From NCBI GenBank assembly GCA_019637395.1, contig JAHBVR010000031.1, positions 1-46,565 on the forward strand: DNA of 46,565 bases, read 5' to 3'. The translations under genes were made by a program, and so were the position numbers. Each line of letters opens with the position of its first letter. Position 1 is the first letter of the stretch. This DNA comes from Vulcanimicrobiota bacterium (GTDB taxonomy: Bacteria > Vulcanimicrobiota > Xenobia > Xenobiales > JADMJV01). The notes beneath the pieces are model-generated. The model saw nothing but the letters and a program-made list of their open reading frames with translations. It did no database searches and was not told where the DNA came from. Below are positions 22,035 through 30,309 of the stretch, piece after piece.

Positions 22035-23720
22035 CTAATTCTTGCCGATTGCCGTCAGGGTCAGGCGGGCTTCCTGGCGCACCCGTTCGTCGGGGTGGTA
22101 AAGCAGGCGGCGCAAGCCGGGCTCGCACAATTGTGACTTGTGGGCGGCGATCCACTTCATTTCCAGAATCAGAAAGTCGCCGGTCACGCCGGGGTCGATG
22201 CGGCCGCTGAGGGCGGCGCCGCGGGCGTATTCGTCCACAAATTGGGGCGTTTTGTCGGAGTCTTCTTGGGCCAGCAGCCAGCCGAGCAGCAGGTCGACAT
22301 CCACGGTGGTGCCTTTGAGCTTCTCCAGTTCGAATGGGTGGTCGGCGCGCAAGCGATCGACCGCGGCCAGCATGGTAGTGCCCCCCTGGAAGGCGATTTT
22401 CCAGTCCACCTGGCTGAGGGCCTGGGCGGCCTGCCGGGCGACCGGCGTGCCGGCTTGATGGCGGGCCACCATGTAAGCCGCGGCGGCCACGATTTGAGGA
22501 TGCGTGCTGGTCAGGAAGGCTTCGGCGGCGGCCGCCTGAGGCCGGTCGGCCAGGCTGAGGATGAGGCTGGCGGTCTGGTTCGCTTGTTCGGTGTCGACCT
22601 CTTTGTGGCGCTTCTGTAGTTCCAGCACTACGGGAGCTACCAGGCTGTCGGGCAGACCGCATTCGGCCAGCACGTCGGCGGCCAGGGCGAAATTCTGAGC
22701 ATTGAGGATTTTTTCGAGCAGAGGCCGGGCGGCGCGGCTCTGGCTACGGGCCAGGTTGAGCAGCAATTCGGGAGGAACTTGTTTGGTGGCCACTTCCTCC
22801 AGATATTTCCAGGCGTCCTCGGGCAGAGGTCCCATGGCGGCCGCCACCTGCACCAGCCGATAGCGTTCGTCCAGGGGCGGGCTGGCATCCGGACCGAGTT
22901 CGGCGTCGGGCACCAGCGGGAAGTCCTGGCTGTCGATGGGCTGGCGGAACCTTTGCAGGACGTCGGGTTGCAATTGACAGAGTTTGTCATCGCGGCGTGC
23001 GGCTTGCTGCAGAAAGTCGAGCACCAGCGAGCGCGTGGCGGCGTACGCGTCGTTCAGGTGTTTGCGGGCTACTTCGGTGACTTGATCGGGGGCGTGTTCA
23101 AGCTGTTGGAAGCAGCCGTAGATGGCCATGTTGCGCAGGCTGGGATCGGGGTCATCACTTAGCTTGAGCTGCAGGGCCAGGACTTTGCGACCCAGCGGGC
23201 TGGCCGGCGCGCCCACCTGAAGCTGGCGATTTTGGGTGGCTTCGTTGGCCCAGTTGAGGGCTTCCAGGCGAATTTTGGGGTCCTGGTGCCGCACCAGGGC
23301 CAGCAGTCGGTCGTCCTGGGCGGGCGTGAGGTGGGGCTGGCTGGCTTGCTGGTAGAAAGCCAGCCAGATGGGGTGGCGCACCCGTTCATCGGGGTCGAGC
23401 AGCAGGGGCTCGGCGTTGGCGAAGTGGCTGGACGGGGTTTGGGCGTGGCTGAGGTAGCTTTCCAGCAGGCTGGCCAGTTCACGGCGCTCGGCCGGTTTTT
23501 TGCTGGACTTCAGGCGTTGCGTCAGGGCGGCGCAGACCTGTCCCCGCAGTTTGGGGTTTTCCAGGCTGTACATTTGCTCGGAGAAAGTCTTCAGGGCCTG
23601 GGCGCGTTTGGCCGGCTGTTGGAATTGCCGCAGGGCGCGTGTGATGTCCGCCTCTTGAGCCGCCACGGGCAGGCTCAAAGCCAGCGCCAGCGCTGCTTGG
23701 GTGAGATAAACTTTGCGCAT
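22035..23720 (-). CDS. Periplasmic HEAT-repeat protein
   Basis: A 561-residue exported alpha-solenoid. A signal peptide (LTQAALALALSLPVAAQE, cleavage after Ala-Gln near residue 22) is followed by helical repeats of HEAT type throughout, for example PDPSLRNMAIYGCFQQLEH and HPDERVRQEARLTLTAIGK near the end. No catalytic motif is present. Such proteins are scaffolds for protein-protein contacts in the envelope. It lies on the same strand as the Cys-His-Asp gene upstream (37 bases) and the peptidoglycan-binding gene downstream (about 100 bases). No Shine-Dalgarno is evident before the ATG at 23720. Confidence 0.7.
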   Translation of the reverse strand: MRKVYLTQAALALALSLPVAAQEADITRALRQFQQPAKRAQALKTFSEQMYSLENPKLRGQVCAALTQRLKSSKKPAERRELASLLESYLSHAQTPSSHFANAEPLLLDPDERVRHPIWLAFYQQASQPHLTPAQDDRLLALVRHQDPKIRLEALNWANEATQNRQLQVGAPASPLGRKVLALQLKLSDDPDPSLRNMAIYGCFQQLEHAPDQVTEVARKHLNDAYAATRSLVLDFLQQAARRDDKLCQLQPDVLQRFRQPIDSQDFPLVPDAELGPDASPPLDERYRLVQVAAAMGPLPEDAWKYLEEVATKQVPPELLLNLARSQSRAARPLLEKILNAQNFALAADVLAECGLPDSLVAPVVLELQKRHKEVDTEQANQTASLILSLADRPQAAAAEAFLTSTHPQIVAAAAYMVARHQAGTPVARQAAQALSQVDWKIAFQGGTTMLAAVDRLRADHPFELEKLKGTTVDVDLLLGWLLAQEDSDKTPQFVDEYARGAALSGRIDPGVTGDFLILEMKWIAAHKSQLCEPGLRRLLYHPDERVRQEARLTLTAIGKN

Positions 23721-23757
23721 GCGGTGATGCGTTCGCCGCCTACCACGGGAGAGGCCT

Positions 23758-24177
23758 TCAGGCCAACTGGTCGAGGACGCTCTGGGTGCGGGCCGAGGGT
23801 TGCCGGGTGAGGAAGCCGCAACCGCGCCCTTTGTCGTAGGGGACGGGGGTCTCGAACTGGTCGGCGGTGGGATCCAGGATGGTTCCGTCCTGGTTCTTTA
23901 AATACCAGTGCGGTCCGCCTTCGTGTTGAATGCTCTGGGGCGTCCAGCCGGCCGATTTGCCGCCGAGCCGATGGAAGAGGGCTTCGCTGGCCACGTAGCA
24001 GTGGCCGGCCACGGGGTTGGGATTGCCGCGGTAAGGCTGCTTGCGCAGGTTGTCGCTGAGCTGGCTGCGCACGTCCTTGATCAGCTCATGGTGCTTTGGG
24101 TCGGTGCATACGAAGGTGGTGACCTGGTCGCGAGGACTGGACTTAGGGGTGGTGGTGGCCCAACTGCAGCGAATCAT
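23758..24177 (-). CDS. Cys-His-Asp protein, papain/transglutaminase-like (phage-type)
   Basis: A 139-residue protein. The core has VAGHCYVASEALFHRLGG (a Cys at the start of a helix), then EGGPHWYLKNQDGTILDPTA (a His on a strand and an Asp about 10 residues on). This Cys-His-Asp order is that of small papain-like or transglutaminase-like folds and resembles uncharacterised phage proteins. It could be a cysteine hydrolase, amidase or deamidase. There is no signal peptide. The start at ATG 24177 has only a weak site (CAGGT). Confidence 0.55.
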   Translation of the reverse strand: MIRCSWATTTPKSSPRDQVTTFVCTDPKHHELIKDVRSQLSDNLRKQPYRGNPNPVAGHCYVASEALFHRLGGKSAGWTPQSIQHEGGPHWYLKNQDGTILDPTADQFETPVPYDKGRGCGFLTRQPSARTQSVLDQLA

Positions 24178-24259
24178 AGACCTGATTCTAGGGGCGGGAG
24201 CTGAAAAGAAGCTTAAGGAGCTGGAGGGCTCGGCTGGGGACGGAGCAAAGGCGGAAGAG

Positions 24260-25486
24260 ATGATGCGACGCGGGTCGATAACCCTTACCTGTCTTGGGTG
24301 CCTGGGGATTTTGTTTGCCTTGGTGGTGTTGAGTTGGCTGCGCGGGTGTGCGAGCGGGAGTTCGTCCTTGCCGCCGCTGGATGAGTCGTTGGAGTTTTCG
24401 GTGCGGCGAGGGAATGTGCGCCTGGAGGTGAGCCGGCCTCAGGGGATGGTGCGCCTCGTCGGCAAGGAACGCTCGGCGATTTATTCTTTGCGGGAGGAGC
24501 CGAATCCACGCGCGGGGCTGCCGATGAGCTCGGGGTGGTTGGTGCAGGCTAAGGCGCGCACTTTCGTGCGGGTGGATGCGCGGCGGCTGCAGGGGTTGGG
24601 TGGAGCGCAGGAGGGGCTGCGCAGCCGTTTGCTGGAGGCCTGGCGGGAGCTGGGAGAGGAGGAAGACCGCCAGTTTTTGTATGAGGTGCTTCCTTCGCGG
24701 AACCGTTTAGGCGGATCCTTTCAAGGCTCTTCTTTGAGCGCCCTCAAAGGGCCGGCCTGGCAGGGGCAGGAAACCTGGCAATTGACTTATGCCAGCCGGG
24801 TGATGGGATCGGGCGTGATCGCCCTGCCGGTGGGCTGGAAGTATTATCAGCGCGCCTATGCGCCCGGGCCGGGACTGGTGCTGAACAGTCAGAACTCCGA
24901 GCGTCCGGCCGGTTCGGCGCCCGATGAGGCTCTTTTTGGGAACATCGAGTTGACCGATTTTAAGCTCGAGCATTTTGCCGCCGATCATTTTCGGCCGCCG
25001 GTGGGCTACCGGGAACGCTACAGTGATGCGGAACTTCAGCAGGACACGCCGCGTACTCCGTTTTATCGGCACGTGCCACGGGACTATGGGCAGATTGGCA
25101 CGACGGGCTATACCCAGGAGCGCTGGAATGAGCGGAGGATTACGCTGATTCGCGAGGAGTATCTGCAGAAAAACAGCCGGCTGCGCCAGTGGATGTTCGA
25201 GATTTTTGTCTATCTTCTGGATAAGCCTGAGGAAGTAGTGCCTTTCGCCGAATTTTTGCGAATGGACTGGCTTGGTTTCAAGAGTTGGGATGCGCGGCCG
25301 CTGGCTCCGGAGGCCACGGCCACGTTGAAGTCAGGGTTTTTACTGCGTAAGAAGAATCGCTTGATTCGCCTGGACTTGAAGTATTTCAAGCGGGGCGCGC
25401 CCGGACAGCACAGTGCCGAGCAAGAGCCGGAAGCTCGTCAGGAACTGCAGACTCTGGCGCGGGAGTTATCCGAGCGTCTGCCCTGA
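24260..25486 (+). CDS. Membrane-anchored protein of unknown function
   Basis: A 408-residue protein with one N-terminal membrane segment (LTCLGCLGILFALVVLSWL, about 8-26) followed by a large soluble domain. The start is ATG 24260, with GGAAGAG just upstream; an ATG three bases on is equally possible. The frame stays open farther upstream but that part opposes the neighbouring gene. The soluble part begins with beta-type segments (SLEFSVRRGNVRLEVS) and ends with helices, and has no recognised motif. It is followed 45 bases later by the DsbD-alpha-like gene and may share its operon. Confidence 0.65.
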   Translation: MMRRGSITLTCLGCLGILFALVVLSWLRGCASGSSSLPPLDESLEFSVRRGNVRLEVSRPQGMVRLVGKERSAIYSLREEPNPRAGLPMSSGWLVQAKARTFVRVDARRLQGLGGAQEGLRSRLLEAWRELGEEEDRQFLYEVLPSRNRLGGSFQGSSLSALKGPAWQGQETWQLTYASRVMGSGVIALPVGWKYYQRAYAPGPGLVLNSQNSERPAGSAPDEALFGNIELTDFKLEHFAADHFRPPVGYRERYSDAELQQDTPRTPFYRHVPRDYGQIGTTGYTQERWNERRITLIREEYLQKNSRLRQWMFEIFVYLLDKPEEVVPFAEFLRMDWLGFKSWDARPLAPEATATLKSGFLLRKKNRLIRLDLKYFKRGAPGQHSAEQEPEARQELQTLARELSERLP

Positions 25487-25531
25487 TAAACGGAGAGCAG
25501 GGGATTTAGCGGATGCTCAGCAGGTGATGGA

Positions 25532-26290
25532 ATGAGAATCTTGTTTTGTTTCTTCTTCTTGACCGGATGGCTGGCGGCCGAGCCGCAGGTCAAGGCTCGT
25601 TTATTGGCCGATCAAACGGCGGTGGTGCCGGGAGGCCGCCTGCGCCTGGGGGTTTTACTCGAGCCTGCCGAGCATTGGCACACTTATTGGAAGAACGCCG
25701 GCGATTCGGGGTTGCCCAGCGAGTTTTCGTGGAAGCTGCCCAAAGGCTGGTCACCCGGACCTCTGCTGTGGCCCCTGCCGGGCCGTTTTGAGGTGATGGG
25801 CTCAGTGCTTTATGGCTATGATCAGGCGGCCTTGCATCAAATGACTCTGCGGTTGCCGGCGGGATTGAAGCCGGGGCAGAAGGTGACTCTGGGCGTAGAG
25901 GCCAGCTGGCTGGCCTGCAATGAGGAGGCCTGCGTGCCGGGAAAGGCCGAGCTGCAGTTGGTTTTGCCGGTGGCGGCGCGGGCCGTGGCCTCGGCGGAGC
26001 AGGCCCGGTTCGACGCGGTGCAGGCGCCCTTAGCGGGAAATTTCAAGGTTTCGCGCAGCGGCCAGGAGCTGCTTTTGGAGACGGATTTGCCGTTGGCGCA
26101 AGGGGTGTTCTTTCCCGATCCGGGTCTGCAAATTGTGGACGCCGCGCCGCAGAAAGCGGAGGGGCCCCCTTTGCGGCTGCGCTTGCAGGCGGCTCCGCGG
26201 ACAAAAGCCTTAACCCGGCTGCAGGGTTTACTGGTTGTGGGCGAAGGCAAGGCTCGTAGGGGTTATATGGTGGACCAACCTGTTCCTTAA
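25532..26290 (+). CDS. DsbD alpha-domain-like periplasmic thiol protein
   Basis: A 252-residue exported protein. After a short signal peptide (ILFCFFFLTGWLAAEP) comes a DsbD N-terminal-type immunoglobulin-like domain: HWHTYWKNAGDSGLPSEF and ASWLACNEEACVPG, the Cys pair that in DsbD-alpha passes electrons to periplasmic partners. It lacks the eight-helix membrane domain and C-terminal thioredoxin domain of full DsbD. The stand-alone alpha-like form is known in envelope proteins of this family. The ATG at 25532 follows AGGTGATGG. The redoxin gene begins 13 bases after its stop, suggesting a functional pair. Confidence 0.8.
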   Translation: MRILFCFFFLTGWLAAEPQVKARLLADQTAVVPGGRLRLGVLLEPAEHWHTYWKNAGDSGLPSEFSWKLPKGWSPGPLLWPLPGRFEVMGSVLYGYDQAALHQMTLRLPAGLKPGQKVTLGVEASWLACNEEACVPGKAELQLVLPVAARAVASAEQARFDAVQAPLAGNFKVSRSGQELLLETDLPLAQGVFFPDPGLQIVDAAPQKAEGPPLRLRLQAAPRTKALTRLQGLLVVGEGKARRGYMVDQPVP

Positions 26291-26303
26291 GGAGATTGTT
26301 GTG

Positions 26304-26882
26304 ATGAAGAAGTTTGCTCTGGGATTTTTGCTGACCGCGGCCATGGTGTTGCCTGGCTTCAGCGAGGCGAACGTGGGCCAGCCGGCCCCTGACTTTTCCG
26401 CCGCCAGCAGCAGCGGACAGACGGTCAAGTTGAGTGACTATAAAGGCAAATACGTGGTGCTGGAATGGACCAATTATCAGTGCCCCTTTGTGAAGGGCCA
26501 GTATGACTCGGGCAAGATGCAGGCCCAGCAGAAGAAATGGACCGCCCAGGGCGTGGTCTGGCTGACGGTGTGTTCGTCGGCCGAGGGCAAGCAGGGCTAT
26601 CTGGACGCCGGTGCCACCAATCAGTTGCTCAAGGACAAAGGAGCTGCCCCAACCTTTTCGTTGCTGGATACATCCGGCCAGGTGGGCCATCTTTACGGAG
26701 CCAAAACCACGCCGCACATGTTCGTCATCAATCCGGAAGGCAAAGTGATTTACAACGGCGCCATCGATGACCGCAAAGAGAAGAATTACGTGGATTCGGC
26801 CTTGACCGAGGCGCGCGCGGGGCAGACGGTTTCCGCCGACCAGACCCAGCCCTACGGCTGTGGCGTGAAATATTCCGAGTAA
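26304..26882 (+). CDS. Exported thioredoxin-fold redoxin (AhpC/TSA-like)
   Basis: A 192-residue secreted peroxiredoxin-like protein. A signal peptide (FALGFLLTAAMVLPGFSEA) precedes GQPAPDFSAASSSGQTVKL and EWTNYQCPFVKGQYD, where a single Cys replaces the CxxC of thioredoxins, as in peroxiredoxin-related redoxins. TPHMFVINPEGKVIYNG is the cis-Pro strand. The C-terminal QPYGCGVKY carries a second Cys, typical of this subgroup. It probably reduces peroxides or thiols in the periplasm, re-reduced by the DsbD-alpha-like neighbour 13 bases upstream. AAGGAG lies nine bases before the ATG. Confidence 0.88.
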   Translation: MKKFALGFLLTAAMVLPGFSEANVGQPAPDFSAASSSGQTVKLSDYKGKYVVLEWTNYQCPFVKGQYDSGKMQAQQKKWTAQGVVWLTVCSSAEGKQGYLDAGATNQLLKDKGAAPTFSLLDTSGQVGHLYGAKTTPHMFVINPEGKVIYNGAIDDRKEKNYVDSALTEARAGQTVSADQTQPYGCGVKYSE

Positions 26883-26914
26883 AACTTTGGCGGGTCCGGT
26901 GCGGGGGAGGGGGA

Positions 26915-27075
26915 CCTCACCTCTGATCGCGAGCGGCCCCGGCAGGGAGCCTGCGCCCAGGTGCAGCGCTCGGAGACTTCCCGCAAACTCACGACCTTGA
27001 CGAGGTGATCGAGAGGCCCGAAGGTCACGAGTCGTCTCGCGCCATCGTGACCCATCCCCGCCGCTGAAGCGGCTA
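26915..27075 (+). ncRNA. Structured intergenic segment, candidate ncRNA or dispersed repeat
   Basis: In the 288-base gap between the redoxin and propeller genes there are several dyads: GGTCACGA (27023-27030) with TCGTGACC (27045-27052), GGCAGG/CCTGC around 26942-26956, TCACCTC (26920s) with GAGGTGA (27003-27009), and GCCGCT/AGCGGC near 27060-27073. The strand of transcription is unknown. A 79-codon minus frame crosses it but looks unlike protein. The rest of the gap is A+T-richer DNA (27090-27135) that could hold the promoter of the next gene. Confidence 0.35.
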
Positions 27076-27170
27076 TGTGGAGTAGGGTCATTCTTTGTCA
27101 TTAATTCGTTGGTTTTTGGTAACAATTTGTTAGTGTCGGCGGCCGCATTGTGTGGAGGTGGAGGTGCGGT

Positions 27171-28598
27171 ATGCGACGATTACTACTGGGGTTTTTCTTG
27201 GTTTTGGGGATTTGTGGTTGGGTGTGGGCCGGGTCGGGAGTTTTCACTTTAACGGGGATGGTGGTGACCGGAATCAATCCTGCTCGGGGCAACGAGGTCG
27301 GGCGCGGGGATCCGCTCGGCGGGGTCGAAATTGAGGTGGAGGGAATGGGATTCCGCACCGTTTCCAGTGGCAACGGCTTCTTTCACTTCGAGGACCTGCC
27401 GGATGGAGAGTACCGCCTGGTAGCTCGCAAGTCGGGCTACGCGGATGTAACGCAGCGGGTGAGGGTAAATTATGCGGGAATGGCTTCCCGTTGCCAGATT
27501 CTCATGAATCCGCGCGATTCTACCTTTGTGGATAACATGGCGGTTTTGCCCGGGGATTTGTTTGTCGCTTATAGTCGCAAGCCGGAGAATGTCAATGACA
27601 TGGAATCCAGTCCCTTCAAGAATATTTGGCAGATGGCTCTGGCCGCGGGAGCTCCGATTCGGGTGAGACCGGAGGACTTGCCGCATCAGCCGACCGGTTG
27701 GGGCCAGTCTTACTTGATGAATCCGATTACGACCGCGGAAAACTGTCTGATGGTTTTTCCTTTTTCCAATCCGTCGCGTTCGGGGTTTTTAGCCACCCAG
27801 GTCAAGCCTTACTGGCTGTGTTTTGACCGCACCGGAACCTTTCTGTATGTGGCCGGCGGTGGCAGTCTGATCCAGGTGCTGGACGCTAAGCGCAATTATA
27901 AGGTGCTGCGCAATATTCCCATGGGTGGGGTGGTTACGGATTTGCGTCTGACCCAGGATGGGCGCTATATTTCGGCCTGTTTGATGGGGGGCAAGCCCGG
28001 GGTGGTGCTGCTCGATACGGGCACGAGTATGCCGGCCGGGTTTATAGCTACCGACACTCCTCCCTGGTCAGCCTGTCTGGCCGGCAACCGGATTTTTGCC
28101 TGTATGGGAGACGGCCGCCGTGGGGAAGTGGTGGCTTTGGATGCTGCCACCGGAGTGGAGGTGGGACACTGCAAAGTGGGCCATTGCCCTACCGCTATCG
28201 AGGCTACTCCGGACGGAAAACGCCTGCTGGTGGCTTGCTCCAAGAATGCCTGTGTGTCGCTGGTGGACAGTCTGGAGGTCAAGGAGATCGGGCGGATCGG
28301 CGTCGAGGTGGAGCCGCAGAAGCTGGCCGTCAGCCCGGACGGCAGCCGCTGTTTGGTCAGCAATCGGGTCAGCAACACGGTTTCGGTAATCGATTTGAAG
28401 TCGAGTCAGGTGATCGGGACGGTGGAAGTGGGCAAGGCTCCTCTGGGAATTTGTTATGGCCGCGGTGGCCGTCTGGCTTACGTGGGTTGCCGTGACTCGG
28501 GAGTGATCATGGTGCTGGACGGCAAGAGTGGGCAGGTGGTGCACACGACCATCCCCCTGCCCCACGCGGTACCCACGGGTCTGGCCATACTTCCCTGA
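27171..28598 (+). CDS. Secreted beta-propeller (YVTN-like) with carboxypeptidase-regulatory-like domain
   Basis: A 475-residue exported protein. A signal peptide (LLLGFFLVLGICGWVWAGS) is followed by a CarboxypepD_reg/SdrD-B-like beta-sandwich (VEGMGFRTVSSGNGFFHFED, LPDGEYRLVARKSGY) and then YVTN/NHL-type blades such as ATPDGKRLLVACSKNACVSL and AVSPDGSRCLVSNRVSNTVS. Such proteins bind ligands or proteins at the cell surface; no enzyme motif is seen. The start is ATG 27171 behind two tandem GGAGGT sites (27154-27165). It is monocistronic here. Confidence 0.82.
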   Translation: MRRLLLGFFLVLGICGWVWAGSGVFTLTGMVVTGINPARGNEVGRGDPLGGVEIEVEGMGFRTVSSGNGFFHFEDLPDGEYRLVARKSGYADVTQRVRVNYAGMASRCQILMNPRDSTFVDNMAVLPGDLFVAYSRKPENVNDMESSPFKNIWQMALAAGAPIRVRPEDLPHQPTGWGQSYLMNPITTAENCLMVFPFSNPSRSGFLATQVKPYWLCFDRTGTFLYVAGGGSLIQVLDAKRNYKVLRNIPMGGVVTDLRLTQDGRYISACLMGGKPGVVLLDTGTSMPAGFIATDTPPWSACLAGNRIFACMGDGRRGEVVALDAATGVEVGHCKVGHCPTAIEATPDGKRLLVACSKNACVSLVDSLEVKEIGRIGVEVEPQKLAVSPDGSRCLVSNRVSNTVSVIDLKSSQVIGTVEVGKAPLGICYGRGGRLAYVGCRDSGVIMVLDGKSGQVVHTTIPLPHAVPTGLAILP

Positions 28599-28712
28599 AG
28601 TTTCTTTTAACTTGACGGCAACCTGCCATGGTGGTCTGGGCCAACCGGAGGTGGGCCACATCTAGGTCTTTGGTCGGGGGGGAGCCGGGGAATTTCACTT
28701 GAAGTCTAGTTA

Positions 28713-29186
28713 GTGGACTTCGTAAATGAGTTCGAAAAGGAACTATGCCAGTTGAGCCCTGAGCAAGGTTGGGTGTTGCAGGTGTTGGGCCAGCATCGTA
28801 GCGCCTTGCTGACCACCCTGGTGGATACCATGGAACGGGCTCGCACGGGCTTTGTGGCCGAGACGCTGGAGGGGCTGCGGCAGCGAGGCCTGGCCGAGTG
28901 CTCCGACGGCATCTGGCGCCTCAGTTGGAAAGGTACCGGCGTAGCTAACTGGCGGGAACAGAAGGTCTGGATCGACTTGCTGCCGGCCGGCATGCGTTTG
29001 CCCGAACCCCGTCCGGGAGAGAATGGCAGCGATCTGGGGCCGGACTGCGATAGCTTCCGAGCCGCTCTATTCGCTCCCGGCCGTTGCTGGTGCGGGCGCG
29101 GGCGTACTGAGCACCGGACTGTTCCAGGCGAGCACGGGCGGGGTGCTGAGAGTGAAATAGAAGGTGGTTCCCTGGCCGACGGCTGA
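28713..29186 (+). CDS. Winged-helix-like small protein, 3' end overlaps kinase
   Basis: A 157-residue frame from GTG 28713. Residues 1-75 look real: helices with QLSPEQGWVLQVLGQHRSAL, then TLEGLRQRGLAECSDGIWRL, which resembles a winged-helix DNA-binding or MarR-like fold. From about residue 118 (base 29067) the frame lies opposite the histidine kinase gene for 120 bases and reads like antisense. The true C-terminus may therefore have been lost to a frameshift near 29040-29060, where another frame stops at 29052. The family is not recognised. Confidence 0.45.
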   Translation: MDFVNEFEKELCQLSPEQGWVLQVLGQHRSALLTTLVDTMERARTGFVAETLEGLRQRGLAECSDGIWRLSWKGTGVANWREQKVWIDLLPAGMRLPEPRPGENGSDLGPDCDSFRAALFAPGRCWCGRGRTEHRTVPGEHGRGAESEIEGGSLADG

Positions 29187-30296
29187 TTCGGCCCAGATGC
29201 TGCCTCCGTGGCGGGTGATGATTTTGTGCACGGTGGCCAATCCCACTCCGGTGCCCGGGAATTCGCTCTGGGTGTGCAGGCGCTGAAAGGGGGTGAAGAG
29301 TTTTTCGGCGCGTTGCATGTCGAACCCGGCCCCGTTGTCGCGCACGAAGTAGACGGTCTGGCTGTCCCGGCTGAGGCGGCTGAACTCGATGCGTGGCTCG
29401 GGTTGCTTGGAGGAGTACTTGCAGGCGTTGGAGAGCAGATTCTCCAGGGCCACGGAGAGCAACTCACGATCGCACTCGTCTTTCATTTCTTTCTCGATGT
29501 GGATGGCGGCGTTCAGGCGGCCGGCGATCTGGGCGGCCAGCGCGCTCAGATCCACCTGGCGTCGTTGCACCTCGGCGCGGGCGTAACGGGCCAGGTCCAG
29601 CAGGTTTTCGATCAGCGAACTCATGCGCTGGCCGGCCTGCTGGATACGGTCTTTATACGGACCGGGTTCGAGCATGCTGGAGAAGCCGTCTATGGCGCGT
29701 AAGGGAGCGCGCAGGTCGTGAGAGACGGTATAGGAGAAGGATTCCAGGCTGCGATTGGCTTCTTCCAGGTCGCGCGTGCGCTCTTCCACGCGGCGCTCGA
29801 GCTCGGCGTAAACCTGGATATTTTCCATCGCTACCGAGGTGGTGTCGGCCAGGGCCTGCAGCAGGGCTACCTGCTGTGGGTCCGGATGGTGGTGCCGGGC
29901 CCAGTAGTTGCCGATGGCGCCGATGGGGGCGCTGCTGCGGATGGGCACCATGGCCAGACTTTTGACGAAAGTGGGGCGGTAGGCGTCGGCGGGAATGCGC
30001 GGATCCTGGTAGATGTCGGGGATGACGGCGTTGTCCCGGTTCAGCATGGCCCAACCGCTGATACAGGCGGTCAGAGGGAAGCGCATGCCCTTCCAGAGGG
30101 GCTCGATGGCGTCTTCGTCGGCGTAGAAGCACTTGTCGCCGTCTTTGAGGACGAAGGTGGCTCCGTCGGCTCCGGTGAGTTCGCGGGCCACGGTGCGCAC
30201 GATTTCCATGACTCTTTCCAGAGTGCGGGCCAGGGAAAGTTCCTGGACCGCCTGGACCAGCCGCAGCATGGCTCGGTTATGGGCTTCGACCTCCAT
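29067..30296 (-). CDS. GAF-domain sensor histidine kinase
   Basis: A 409-residue cytosolic kinase. An N-terminal GAF domain (about 20-165) precedes a coiled coil (VEERTRDLEEANRSLESFSY), the HisKA dimer helix with VSHDLRAPLRAIDGF (His about 195), and the HATPase with N-box ENLLSNACKYS, G1 DNGAGFDM, F-box LFTPFQRLH and G2 GTGVGLATV. All catalytic boxes are intact. No response regulator is adjacent. It lies 13 bases after trpS on the same strand, an unusual operon partner. Its 3' end opposes a plus-strand gene. Confidence 0.92.
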   Translation of the reverse strand: MEVEAHNRAMLRLVQAVQELSLARTLERVMEIVRTVARELTGADGATFVLKDGDKCFYADEDAIEPLWKGMRFPLTACISGWAMLNRDNAVIPDIYQDPRIPADAYRPTFVKSLAMVPIRSSAPIGAIGNYWARHHHPDPQQVALLQALADTTSVAMENIQVYAELERRVEERTRDLEEANRSLESFSYTVSHDLRAPLRAIDGFSSMLEPGPYKDRIQQAGQRMSSLIENLLDLARYARAEVQRRQVDLSALAAQIAGRLNAAIHIEKEMKDECDRELLSVALENLLSNACKYSSKQPEPRIEFSRLSRDSQTVYFVRDNGAGFDMQRAEKLFTPFQRLHTQSEFPGTGVGLATVHKIITRHGGSIWAESAVGQGTTFYFTLSTPPVLAWNSPVLSTPAPAPATAGSE

Positions 30297-30309
30297 ACGC
30301 CGGGGTTTT

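Noticed and set aside
26043-27125. A 360-codon minus-strand frame over the thiol genes and intergenic segment
   Set aside because: Mostly antisense to the redoxin gene; the intergenic part is better explained as structured DNA.
27095-27125. TTGTCA / TAACAA promoter before the propeller gene
   Set aside because: The spacer is 19 bases and the -10 match is poor, so it is not listed as a feature.
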